NCBI GenBank assembly: GCA_964641965.1
Contig: CAZXLD010000016.1
Span: 1-64,000 of the forward strand
Origin: JAJDFU01 sp964641965
GTDB taxonomy: Bacteria; Bacteroidota; Bacteroidia; Chitinophagales; Saprospiraceae
Length of the DNA stretch: 64,000 bases
Reading direction: 5' to 3'
In this document: one piece after another, positions 37,478 to 45,476 of the stretch
Layout of the letters: every line of letters starts with the position of its first letter
Numbering within the stretch: position 1 is the first letter of the stretch
Position numbers and translations under genes: made by a program
The notes under the pieces: generated by a model
Databases searched by the model: none
The model's input: only the letters and a program-made list of their open reading frames with translations
Told to the model about the DNA's origin: nothing

Positions 37478-39112
37478 TTATTCCTTCAGTTCAGTATTCG
37501 CCATTGCAACCGTTTTTATTTTTTTAGGCTGTAAAATCAGTTCGGCTGCTTTCTCCGCAATCATATAAGTCGGTGCATTTGTATTTCCTCGAACGATGGT
37601 TGGCATTATGGAAGCATCCACCACCCGCAGCCCTTCAATTCCATGCACCTGAAGCTGCTCATTTACCACTGCCATTGCGTCTTGACCCATTTTACATGTC
37701 CCTGCCGGATGGTACAAGGTTTCAGCATTGGCCCGGACGAAAGCCTTGACCTCCTCGTCGGTTTGTAATGGCTGATTAGGCTGATACCAATCTTTTATGA
37801 AGGGTTTCATTTCCGGCTGTGCCAAGATATTTTCCACAATGCGGAATCCTTTGACTAACGTATCCAAATCGCTTTCTGCAGTACCATATCGAGGATCAAT
37901 GATAGGCAGATCATCCGGATCGGAACTCCTTAGCCAAACCTCGCCCTGACTTTCCGGCTGAATGAGGGTAGCCCCCAAAGATATACCGCCACCTGAGGGA
38001 GGATTATCAAATCCATGCCGAATAAAATAGCATCCCGCCCCGTGAAACTGAAGATCAGGAGCTACCAGGCTGGGATCGGTTTTGAGAAACCCGCCAAATT
38101 CAGCCACATTGGAGCTCAAGGGTCCGTCACGGGAAACGATATACCGCATTAAATTGGGCAACACGTAAGGAAACCGATCAGCATGATCCAACATTTGTCG
38201 ATAGTCTGTAGTTACCGCTAAACCGCATAGAAGGTGATCTTGTAGATTCTTCCCTACTCCTGGCAAGGCTTGGACGACTGGAATTCCCAAGGGCTGCAAG
38301 TGTGCTGGATCGCCAATCCCGGAGAGCATTAGCAAATGAGGGCTGCCAAAAGCCCCAGCGGATAAGATCAATTCTTTACGTGCCTGCACTTGATCCAACT
38401 CATTCTTCCTCCGCACTTCCAACCCTTTGGCCCTTTTTCCTTCCATTAAGATCCGTCTGGCACTTGTCTTTGTCCAGATGGTCAGGTTATTGCGCCCTGT
38501 GATACGGGCCGGGAGAAAAGCCTGTGATGCGCTGCATCGGGCGCCTCGATCTTGATTAACCTGATAGGTCCCAAACCCCTCCTGGGTAGATCCATTAAAA
38601 TCAGGATTGAAGGGATATCCCGCCCTTCTTGCTGACAACAACATGGCTTTTACAGCCGGATGGACCGTCCGGAGATTGGAAACGATTAACTCTCCGTTTT
38701 GTCCATGAAAGGGTCCACTGTGGTATAGGTTCCTTTCAGAACGAATGAAATAGGGAAGGACCTCCTGATACGACCAGCCTGAATTTCCCATGCGTGCCCA
38801 CCCGTCATAGTCCTCCTTGTGGCCTCTTATGTAGATCATGGCATTGATACTACTCGACCCTCCCAATACTTTGCCCCTGGGTTGATACATAGGTCGATCA
38901 TCCATAGCAGATTGCACCTCAGATTCAAAATTCCAGTCCGCTTTGCTCTTAAATAACTTTGAAAAGGCAGCTGGAATCTTCATGTTCAAATCCCTTTCTT
39001 TATCTCCTGCCTCAATCAAGAGTACGGAATGTCCTGGATCTGCTGATAATCGGTTGGCCAGCAGGCATCCCGCTGATCCACCACCTACAATGATGTAATC
39101 GAATTGTTTCAT
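37478..39112 (-). CDS. GMC family oxidoreductase (choline/alcohol dehydrogenase-like)
   Basis: 544 residues, the normal GMC length. FAD ADP-binding YIIVGGGSAGCLLANRLSAD, the GMC signature PRGKVLGGSSSINAMIYIRG, the second signature GAFGSPHLLMLSGIGDPAHL and the C-terminal catalytic block with HPAGTCKMG and VVDASIMPTIVRGNTNAPTY. The family oxidises alcohols; the closest-looking groups are choline dehydrogenase (BetA) and the alkanol dehydrogenase AlkJ, and motifs alone do not separate them. No betaine aldehyde dehydrogenase is adjacent, which argues somewhat against a betaine pathway. First gene of the operon with the monooxygenase. Confidence 0.93.
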   Translation of the reverse strand: MKQFDYIIVGGGSAGCLLANRLSADPGHSVLLIEAGDKERDLNMKIPAAFSKLFKSKADWNFESEVQSAMDDRPMYQPRGKVLGGSSSINAMIYIRGHKEDYDGWARMGNSGWSYQEVLPYFIRSERNLYHSGPFHGQNGELIVSNLRTVHPAVKAMLLSARRAGYPFNPDFNGSTQEGFGTYQVNQDRGARCSASQAFLPARITGRNNLTIWTKTSARRILMEGKRAKGLEVRRKNELDQVQARKELILSAGAFGSPHLLMLSGIGDPAHLQPLGIPVVQALPGVGKNLQDHLLCGLAVTTDYRQMLDHADRFPYVLPNLMRYIVSRDGPLSSNVAEFGGFLKTDPSLVAPDLQFHGAGCYFIRHGFDNPPSGGGISLGATLIQPESQGEVWLRSSDPDDLPIIDPRYGTAESDLDTLVKGFRIVENILAQPEMKPFIKDWYQPNQPLQTDEEVKAFVRANAETLYHPAGTCKMGQDAMAVVNEQLQVHGIEGLRVVDASIMPTIVRGNTNAPTYMIAEKAAELILQPKKIKTVAMANTELKE

Positions 39113-39594
39113 ATTTCTAGCTCTACTTCAAGTTCATTCGATGAAAGATAAAAAGGAAATAGGTATGAAGTGGGGACAACAGAATTTTCAACGGCCTATT
39201 TTCGATTGGCAAATAATAATACCGTTTTAAGATGAAAATGACGCATTTAAACGGCTTAATTTACAACGTTCTCAAGTTAAAACGGTATAAATTTCGAGTT
39301 CCAAGTGGCGTGTGCGGTGTCTGGAGTTCCAAGCTATGTAATAAAACTGATACAGCTTCTAAAAAACAGGCTACCAGCAGCTGTACAGGATCCGGTAAAG
39401 GTATTTCAGAACTGAATTTTTGCCCGTTCCAATCCGAGAGTGAAATCGATTACTCTGATGTAAGCCAGGCCTGTATCCATTCTTTATGCTCATTTTAACA
39501 CCTCCTTAATTATTTTCCGTTGCAACCCTTGCCATCCTGTCGAGTCTTTAAGAACGAACGACAACCACAAAGAATTTACCTGACATCTTTTATC
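39113..39594. other. Regulatory intergenic region upstream of the GMC operon
   Basis: 482 bases between divergent genes. It holds the TTAAAACGG inverted repeat set at 39219-39288 (separate entry). A frame at 39232-39498 (88 residues, Cys-rich) starts inside that repeat set; I do not consider it a supported gene. Confidence 0.5.
39219..39288. repeat. Inverted repeat operator candidate (ATACCGTTTTAA / TTAAAACGGTAT)
   Basis: ATACCGTTTTAA (39219-39230) and its exact reverse complement TTAAAACGGTAT (39277-39288) flank a third related half-site TTTAAACGG (39246-39254). In addition AACGGCCTATTTT (39190) and AACGGCTTAATTT (39250) form an 11-of-13 direct repeat. They lie about 80-175 bases upstream of the GMC operon start. 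Such multiple half-sites are typical of a regulator-binding region; the regulator is not in the window. Confidence 0.55.
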
Positions 39595-39912
39595 ATGAGC
39601 ACGTTTTCCATTCTTCTAAACACCTCCCTTTTCTCAAGCACTTATTTACAAGCATCCGTTTCAGATGGGGAAGGAGCCCTTCAACAAGAACTATCCACCG
39701 TCATTGGCAACCAACAGAATGGCACACTAAAAAACACATCCACTTCCATTCGCTTTACGATGGAACCGGATCACAAACTGGTCATTTTAGATGTAATTGG
39801 TAGCGAGGGACTGGATGTACAACAAATTTCAAAATCCTTATCTGGGTATCAGGTACAAAGCCGAGGCGCTGAACCGTATGTGGTTTATCATATGGATATT
39901 CCTGCCTGTTAA
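39595..39912 (+). CDS. Small secreted hypothetical protein
   Basis: 105 residues from the ATG at 39595 (MSTFSILLNTSLFSSTYLQA looks like a signal peptide); an earlier in-frame ATG at 39520 would precede it with 25 polar residues. The mature part contains FTMEPDHKLVILDVIGSEGL and ends YHMDIPAC, with a single Cys at the very end. I do not recognise the family. The stop shares the palindrome TTAA with the stop of the convergent membrane gene, an overlap of 4 bases. Confidence 0.6.
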   Translation: MSTFSILLNTSLFSSTYLQASVSDGEGALQQELSTVIGNQQNGTLKNTSTSIRFTMEPDHKLVILDVIGSEGLDVQQISKSLSGYQVQSRGAEPYVVYHMDIPAC

Positions 39913-40679
39913 TTGGTCGGCTTTGTTTTCTTTCGAAGCCTGAAGGTTCGGGCCGGTTTTTGTGTGCTCCAGAGCAGTTTTAAAGCGTAAATGTGCGCTA
40001 GAATGGCAATCGGGGTTAAAAACCCGGGAATCCAGATGAACGGTGCCGTACCAATGGCCCAATAATCAATCGCTGACTGCCATACCTGAAAATCAGAAGG
40101 GACTGAAAAGAACAATACGACCTGCATATTGAGCAATAAGCCCAACCCAAAAAGGTTCCAGATAATAGCCTCCAGTCGCTTAACCTGATTCCTTCTAAAA
40201 AAAGTAGAAGCCGCTACCAATGCAGATAAACCAACCATAATATCATAGTTCAAACCTGCAAAAGTCATTTGTACCGGCACATATCCGCCTTCATACCCTA
40301 TCCATTGAATAATTTCCAGAGGAATCCGAAAAGTCTGGATCAAAATCAGCCATCGTAGGGGTATCATCTTGATAAATAATCGGAATCCTTTTTGACTAAG
40401 AAGCATCAGGCCTCCCAGCACAAGGACCAGGGTAGAACCCAAAATTCGAAAGGCCATCGTACCCTTATCTGTGAAAAAACCCAACCAAGCCAGGTGAGCT
40501 AAAATGGCAAGCCAGAATATTAGGAAAGCTATATTATAGTTAAGCAGCCTCTTTCGATCATTCGTCGATACTCGCAACCGATAGTAGCCCAGTTGCATGC
40601 CCCTGGAGATGGCCCATAAAACAATCCCAACCAGGATGATCAGCAGTAGTTGTCCAAGAATGAATAGGAGGTAATTCAT
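39909..40679 (-). CDS. Polytopic membrane protein, hypothetical
   Basis: 256 residues with about seven membrane helices (approx. 4-24, 46-68, 78-98, 105-120, 145-160, 170-195, 213-237). Conserved-looking loop motifs are RIPLEIIQWIGYEGGYVPVQ and MTFAGLNYDIMVGLSA. The C-terminal tail is basic (RTFRLRKKTKPTN), placing it in the cytoplasm. No known family is recognised, though the loop motifs look like a conserved Bacteroidota membrane protein. Function unknown. Confidence 0.7.
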   Translation of the reverse strand: MNYLLFILGQLLLIILVGIVLWAISRGMQLGYYRLRVSTNDRKRLLNYNIAFLIFWLAILAHLAWLGFFTDKGTMAFRILGSTLVLVLGGLMLLSQKGFRLFIKMIPLRWLILIQTFRIPLEIIQWIGYEGGYVPVQMTFAGLNYDIMVGLSALVAASTFFRRNQVKRLEAIIWNLFGLGLLLNMQVVLFFSVPSDFQVWQSAIDYWAIGTAPFIWIPGFLTPIAILAHIYALKLLWSTQKPARTFRLRKKTKPTN

Positions 40680-41304
40680 ATCGGTTCGCTGCTACAAGAT
40701 ATCCAAGTGGTCGGTTATGCACACGCATAACCTTTCTTTTTACGACAATAGGGGATTTAGAAAAGGGCAGCCACTTCAAGCTATCGAAGAAAATCGTCCT
40801 ATTTAGGGTGTGCCTGAGAGTCATTTAAGTCTGGATGCTAGGATACTACAATTGGAATAGGTCTTTAACCAACAGACATTAGTGGCTTCGGCACCTTTCT
40901 CGGCCTTTGGTCGAAGCTCGATTGGTACAGCAAGGACTTAAGTATTCACCGACCTTACGCAAATTCCATGTGGATGGGATGCCGAAAGTTAAAACAACAC
41001 TTTCAACTGAAAAAGATATTAGACTGTAGATTTTTAGACGATAAAAAATTGGTAATCATCTAGATAGGCTATCTACCATCTAATTGTCTAAAGTCTATTT
41101 TGAATCCTTGAATTGGTTCATAGCATTAGTTATTCATTTGTTACGTGATTGAATTAAGGGCATGCGCGATTCGATTTGGCGGTTTTAATCCAATAGATTC
41201 CTATTCTTCCTTTCCATTTTACTCTTACTTTGGGCGTTGGAACGGTTATTTTTTCTAAATTGTAAAGTGGAGGTAGGATTAGCCGTACTCCTTTCAAAAA
41301 CTAA
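40680..41304. other. 625-base region upstream of parA, partition-site candidate
   Basis: No gene. It contains a nested inverted repeat at 41019-41097: TTTAGAC (41033) against GTCTAAA (41086), another TTAGAC at 41019, and in the centre TAGATAGGCTATCTA (41061-41075). A second inverted repeat GCTTCG/CGAAGC lies at about 40882-40917. AT-rich sequence follows. Given the ParA and DNA-binding partner downstream, it could be an operator or centromere. Confidence 0.45.
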
Positions 41305-42102
41305 ATGATGGGCATGATCATATCCCTTTTAAACCACAAGGGAGGTGTGGGAAAAACCACTAGCGCGATAAATCTGGGTGCCGGATTGGTAGAATTAGGA
41401 AAAAAAGTGTTGCTAATCGACCTGGATCCACAGGCTAACCTCTCTTTGTCGTTGGGAGTGTCTCGACAATCCAATTCGATTTATGAGGCCTTCAGAGGAG
41501 AGTCTGAACTGGAGTGGCAAGAAATCAAACCCAACCTGCATGTAGTCCCCTCTACCTTGGATCTTTCGGGAGCTGAAATGGAATTGATCAATGAAGCGGG
41601 AAGGGAATTCATTTTAAGAGAACTGGTCGAACCAGCGCTCTCCCAATTTGACTACATTGTCATCGACTGCCCTCCTTCCTTGGGATTACTCACTCTGAAC
41701 GCTTTAACCAGTAGTCAGTATGTGCTAATCCCACTTCAAACCGAGTTTTTAGCCATGCAGGGCCTCGCCAAGATCAAGCAGATCATTCAGAAGGTCAGGC
41801 TCCGTTTAAATAAAGAACTGGAAATAGGTGGGGTTATTCCCACGATGTACGACCAGCGCAAAGTCCTCAATCGGGATGTGGTAGAAACCATTACCAAATA
41901 TTTTGGCGAACTGGTATTTAATACCCGTATTCGAGATACAGTGGCACTTGCGGAAGCGCCCTCCCAACGCATGGATATTTTCACTTACAGCCCAAACAGT
42001 GCGGGCGCTGAAGACTATCTCGAATTAGCTAAAGAACTTTTGGCCAGGCTGGATAAAGTACCCCAATCCAACACCGCTGACCTGCAATCCAACAAGACGT
42101 GA
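41305..42102 (+). CDS. ParA-type partition/positioning ATPase
   Basis: 265 residues; four Met codons lie in the first seven positions, so the exact start (41305, 41308 or 41314) is open. Deviant Walker A KGGVGKTTSAINLGAGL, Walker A' LLIDLDPQANLSLSLG, Walker B VIDCPPSLGLLTLNAL, and the C-terminal RIRDTVALAEAPSQRMDIFT block typical of chromosomal ParA/Soj. These ATPases dimerise with ATP, bind DNA non-specifically and move a cargo bound to their activator. No N-terminal DNA-binding extension. The GTG of the next gene overlaps the stop (GTGA at 42099-42102), so the pair is coupled. No canonical ParB is adjacent. Confidence 0.93.
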   Translation: MMGMIISLLNHKGGVGKTTSAINLGAGLVELGKKVLLIDLDPQANLSLSLGVSRQSNSIYEAFRGESELEWQEIKPNLHVVPSTLDLSGAEMELINEAGREFILRELVEPALSQFDYIVIDCPPSLGLLTLNALTSSQYVLIPLQTEFLAMQGLAKIKQIIQKVRLRLNKELEIGGVIPTMYDQRKVLNRDVVETITKYFGELVFNTRIRDTVALAEAPSQRMDIFTYSPNSAGAEDYLELAKELLARLDKVPQSNTADLQSNKT

Positions 42103-42572
42103 GCAAGAAAAGATTTACCGATAGCCTGAACGATCTTTTTGCCGATACAGCTACAGACGAACAGCGAGTAGAGGAAGAAAGCCTATTGTCCCTCCCCGAC
42201 CGCAGGAAAGAAAAAATAAGCCCTCCCAAACCCAACCGCCAATCCGGCAAGAACTTTTCCGATTCACTGGACTTATTTCTTCAGGAAGCTCTCGATCAAC
42301 CTACCGGTCCAATAGAGAGCTCTTTTGAGGTCCCTTCCGAGTTGGGAACTCGTAAAAGAAAAACCTCGTATGGACAGGGTTTAAATGCTTTATTACGGGA
42401 TACCACAGAGGATAAACCTGGCCTGCCCAAAGAACGTGCCAGACGATTAACCCTGATTATATCCCGAGACGAGTTGGATGAATTGAGAGCGATTTCAAAA
42501 AAACAACAAGTTCCATTAAAGGAAATGGTGTTGGACATTATTGCTGATTATATTCGCAACAAGAGGAAGTAA
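42099..42572 (+). CDS. ParA partner with three ParB-like motifs and a C-terminal ribbon-helix-helix domain
   Basis: 157 residues from a GTG that overlaps the parA stop. Residues 117-157 (RLTLIISRDELDELRAISKK onward, with a strand then two helices) read as a ribbon-helix-helix DNA-binding domain. The disordered N-terminal 110 residues hold three copies of a short motif after a basic residue: KRFTDSLNDLFAD (4-16), KNFSDSLDLFLQEAL (51-65) and KTSYGQGLNALLRDT (88-102). The last resembles the N-terminal GLGRGLDALL of ParB, which contacts and activates ParA. I infer a multivalent ParA activator. Chromosomal location, small size and lack of a toxin gene argue against a toxin-antitoxin pair. Confidence 0.75.
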   Translation: MSKKRFTDSLNDLFADTATDEQRVEEESLLSLPDRRKEKISPPKPNRQSGKNFSDSLDLFLQEALDQPTGPIESSFEVPSELGTRKRKTSYGQGLNALLRDTTEDKPGLPKERARRLTLIISRDELDELRAISKKQQVPLKEMVLDIIADYIRNKRK

Positions 42573-42626
42573 TTATCGCCCAAGCTGGCACCTTTTTTAC
42601 CTCCATACATCTAGTCGTCTCTCGGT

Positions 42627-44903
42627 ATGTCAAAACCAGTAGTTGCCTTCCTGTTTCTGTTATGCCCGCTCTATTTATTCTCCCAGCCTGATGGTTTACC
42701 CAATGCCAATGCCCCCAAAGTTGGATTGGTGCTTAGTGGGGGTGGTGCGAAAGGGCTTGCGCACATCGGTGTGATCAAGGTGATGGAAGAGTTAGGGATT
42801 CGTCCTGACTTCATTACGGGGACCAGTATGGGAAGTATTGTCGGTGGGCTTTATGCTGCAGGTTATTCTGCAAAGGAATTGGAAACCCTGGTCAGCGAAC
42901 TTGATTGGAGCGTGATCCTGAGTGATCAGACGCAATTACCCAATGTTGTATTGGAGGAGAAACAATTTTATGCTAACGAATTGCTCGAAGTCCCGATTGG
43001 AAAGGGATTTAAATTTTCTTTTCCGGAAGCAATCATCCAAGGCCAGCAATTAGAATTAGAGCTAAAAGAACTCACGCTACCTGTTTACCATATTAATAAT
43101 TTTGATGATCTCCACATTCCTTTTCGCTGCATTGCTGCCGATATAAAAAACGCACAAAAGGTAGTGCTTTCGGGTGGTGACCTGGCTACGGCCATGCGAG
43201 CTAGCATGGCGATACCTGCATTTTTTGCTCCGGTGGTTATGGATTCTATGATTTTAATTGACGGAGGCGTAACAAATAACTTTCCGGTCGATGAAATCAT
43301 AGACCTTGGAGCAACCGTCATCATCGGTGTAAATGTGGCTGATCTAAATCCGGATGATGAGTACTTGCTGACTCCATTAGGACAGGCTTTTGAGGCAGCG
43401 ATGATGGCTAGCAATCAACAATTTGCCCGCCAGCGAGACCTGTGTGACCTATTCCTGGATATTGAAATGGACGACTATAGCGCTGCTGATTTTAGCGCTG
43501 CCGACAGTATTATGGCGATTGGTGAAGCCCTTGCCAGAAAAGAATTAAACCAATTCAAAAACCTCATTCAAGCCTATGATCTGGAGCTGGAGTTGCCCAA
43601 TGGAAGCAGCCGAATTCCCGAGATCCAAGCAATCCGGATTGATTCTATCCAGGTTTCGGGCAATAAAACGTTTACCACGAAAGAAATACTGGGGAGCCTT
43701 AATCTTCTGGAAGGAGACTATGTGAATACCGTCTTGTTGGATAGCAGCATCCAACGGCTAATCGGAACTACCTGGTACGATAAAGTAGGGTATTCGGTTT
43801 CCAGGGTAGAAGAAAAAAACGTTTTGGATCTTCGGGTAAAAGAGAAATCCCAAGCCTTTCTAAAACTGGCTTTGCTATTTGATAACTATCATAAAGCAGG
43901 CGTCTCCTTCAATCTCACTGCCCGAAACTTATTCTGGGGCCGCTCAAGCTTTCAATTTCTGGCCAAAATATCAGACAACTATGAATTTGATTTAGGCTAT
44001 CGACAATACCTGAATAGCTCCCAAAATGTGTTGCTGAATATGAGTGCAAGCTTCCATCGGGAAAATCTTACTTTTTTCTGGAATGGGGTTAATCTGGGAC
44101 AAACACCACAGTTCATTCTACCACTAGATTTGGAGTTGGGTTGGCGTATTTCCCGGAACTCCATGATAAAACTGGGAGGCCGATATGAACACCGACGATT
44201 TTCTCCCGATGGAGGCGACTTATCCCCCTTCGGCGGAGTCATCATGAATAATCTGGTCGGTGGCGTAGGCATGGAGATCAACTCACTCGATCGGCTGTAT
44301 CTGCCGCTGAAAGGATGGACAATGGAGAGCCAAATTCGTATTGTCTATAATATGAATCGGTCACTCGCCGATGTCGATTCTATTATTGAAGATGACCTGA
44401 ATGCCGCCTTTATCGCCACTACCTATCCCAGTATTCGTGCCGCTGCACAAATTTATGTTCCACTGGGGAAAAACGAACGATTTCAATTGGCCCTAAATCC
44501 AATGGCTTTATTCACCTGGGTAGGAAGTAATGCCGTAGTGGATTATTTTTACTTGGGAGGCTCGGAATCTGTCACGGACTATTCCCTCCCTTTTGCTGGC
44601 TATCAAGTCAACCGGCTCGCAGTAACCACTGCCATCGGCTTAGGGCTGGATCTACGCTATTTTTTCAACAAAGATTTCGCCTTGCACTGGCGAAATAGCG
44701 GGGCTGCTATGGAATTTCCTTCAGAAATTACGGACGGGGATCTATTTTCAAGCTTGGACCATTTTATTTCCGGTACTTCAGTCGGAGCCGCGTATAATTC
44801 GTTCATTGGTCCCGTTAGTATCGATTTTAATTTTCCACTCTCAATTTCCGGCCCAGTAGAGCGCCAATTTTCTATCTTTTTCCATTATGGCTACCGGTTT
44901 TAA
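42627..44903 (+). CDS. Patatin-like phospholipase with POTRA and outer-membrane barrel (type Vd-like)
   Basis: 758 residues. Signal peptide (LFSQ, ~20), patatin domain (about 30-310) with oxyanion-hole GLVLSGGGAKGLAHIGVI, nucleophile Ser67 in GTSMGS and catalytic Asp212 in LIDGGVTNNFP. A POTRA domain (~335-415: IRIDSIQVSGNKTFTTKEIL, VLDLRVKEKS) and a 16-strand Omp85-like barrel follow, ending FSIFFHYGYRF with the C-terminal Phe. This is the layout of type Vd autotransporters such as PlpD and FplA. It should display an A1-type phospholipase or hydrolase at the surface. It starts 54 bases after the ParA partner gene. Confidence 0.92.
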   Translation: MSKPVVAFLFLLCPLYLFSQPDGLPNANAPKVGLVLSGGGAKGLAHIGVIKVMEELGIRPDFITGTSMGSIVGGLYAAGYSAKELETLVSELDWSVILSDQTQLPNVVLEEKQFYANELLEVPIGKGFKFSFPEAIIQGQQLELELKELTLPVYHINNFDDLHIPFRCIAADIKNAQKVVLSGGDLATAMRASMAIPAFFAPVVMDSMILIDGGVTNNFPVDEIIDLGATVIIGVNVADLNPDDEYLLTPLGQAFEAAMMASNQQFARQRDLCDLFLDIEMDDYSAADFSAADSIMAIGEALARKELNQFKNLIQAYDLELELPNGSSRIPEIQAIRIDSIQVSGNKTFTTKEILGSLNLLEGDYVNTVLLDSSIQRLIGTTWYDKVGYSVSRVEEKNVLDLRVKEKSQAFLKLALLFDNYHKAGVSFNLTARNLFWGRSSFQFLAKISDNYEFDLGYRQYLNSSQNVLLNMSASFHRENLTFFWNGVNLGQTPQFILPLDLELGWRISRNSMIKLGGRYEHRRFSPDGGDLSPFGGVIMNNLVGGVGMEINSLDRLYLPLKGWTMESQIRIVYNMNRSLADVDSIIEDDLNAAFIATTYPSIRAAAQIYVPLGKNERFQLALNPMALFTWVGSNAVVDYFYLGGSESVTDYSLPFAGYQVNRLAVTTAIGLGLDLRYFFNKDFALHWRNSGAAMEFPSEITDGDLFSSLDHFISGTSVGAAYNSFIGPVSIDFNFPLSISGPVERQFSIFFHYGYRF

Positions 44904-45049
44904 CCGCTTATTAACTGGGAGAAAAGCCATTTTGTCGAATTTTTTAAGGCCTTGAAGCATCTATGGCCAATTTCCCCTTGTCTTTAGTTCAAAGAAATCA
45001 TCAAACCGAGTTGACCGACCCCACTAAGAGAAATCAATACCCGACTTAT

Positions 45050-45421
45050 ATGAAAACCCGATTGATCCTGGTAGCATTCGTGCTAACTGGTGTAGCATTA
45101 GCTGCGACACCATCCAAGCCTGTAATTCCCGATGAGGATGTCCTTTTCCATAGTAAGGTGGTAGATGACTTTTCTCTACATGTTCAACTGGTGAACCTGC
45201 AAAAGGAAACGACCCTGATTCGGTTGTCTTCTTTGGAAGGGAACACTTTGTTTGCCGACCGGATAACCAGACACAATGGTTATGTGCAACGTCTAGATTT
45301 GGAAAGAATTCCTGAGGGGAAGTACTTATTACGGGTGAAGCAAGGTGATTTTGAGATTACTCAGGTAATCGTTAAAAAGTACAATCAATTGCTTTTATCC
45401 AAGGCCAAGGAATCCAGGTAG
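45050..45421 (+). CDS. Small secreted protein with Por-secretion-like fold
   Basis: 123 residues from the ATG at 45050 (signal peptide LILVAFVLTGVALA, cleavage near AAT); a longer frame from 44963 adds 29 polar residues that would hide it. The mature part is one beta-sandwich of about 85 residues with LEGNTLFADRITRHNGYVQR and RIPEGKYLLRVKQGDFEITQ, which has the shape of a T9SS C-terminal sorting domain (LPxGxYxLxV) standing alone. Possible adhesin fragment or chaperone-like surface protein; unknown. Ends at a terminator. Confidence 0.7.
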   Translation: MKTRLILVAFVLTGVALAATPSKPVIPDEDVLFHSKVVDDFSLHVQLVNLQKETTLIRLSSLEGNTLFADRITRHNGYVQRLDLERIPEGKYLLRVKQGDFEITQVIVKKYNQLLLSKAKESR

Positions 45422-45446
45422 ACAAGACTGGCATTCCTTATAAAGA

Positions 45447-45474
45447 GCCACCAGGATACCTGGTGGCCTTTTTT
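45447..45474. terminator. Bidirectional terminator between the small secreted protein and the thiolase
   Basis: GCCACCAGG ATA CCTGGTGGC followed by CTTTTTTATTT on the plus strand, with AAAGAG before it giving a weaker T tract on the minus strand. It lies 3-30 bases from the thiolase stop. Confidence 0.9.
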
Positions 45475-45476
45475 AT

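Noticed and set aside
39232..39498. 88-residue Cys-rich plus-strand frame as a gene
   Set aside because: It starts within the inverted-repeat operator, has no signal peptide, no family likeness and mixed composition; I keep it as non-coding.
40680..41304. tRNA or small stable RNA gene in the long gap
   Set aside because: No cloverleaf or conserved T-loop sequence found on either strand; the only structures are palindromes.
42099..42572. RHH protein as an antitoxin
   Set aside because: No toxin gene is adjacent; the coupled gene is a ParA ATPase and the N terminus has ParB-like motifs.
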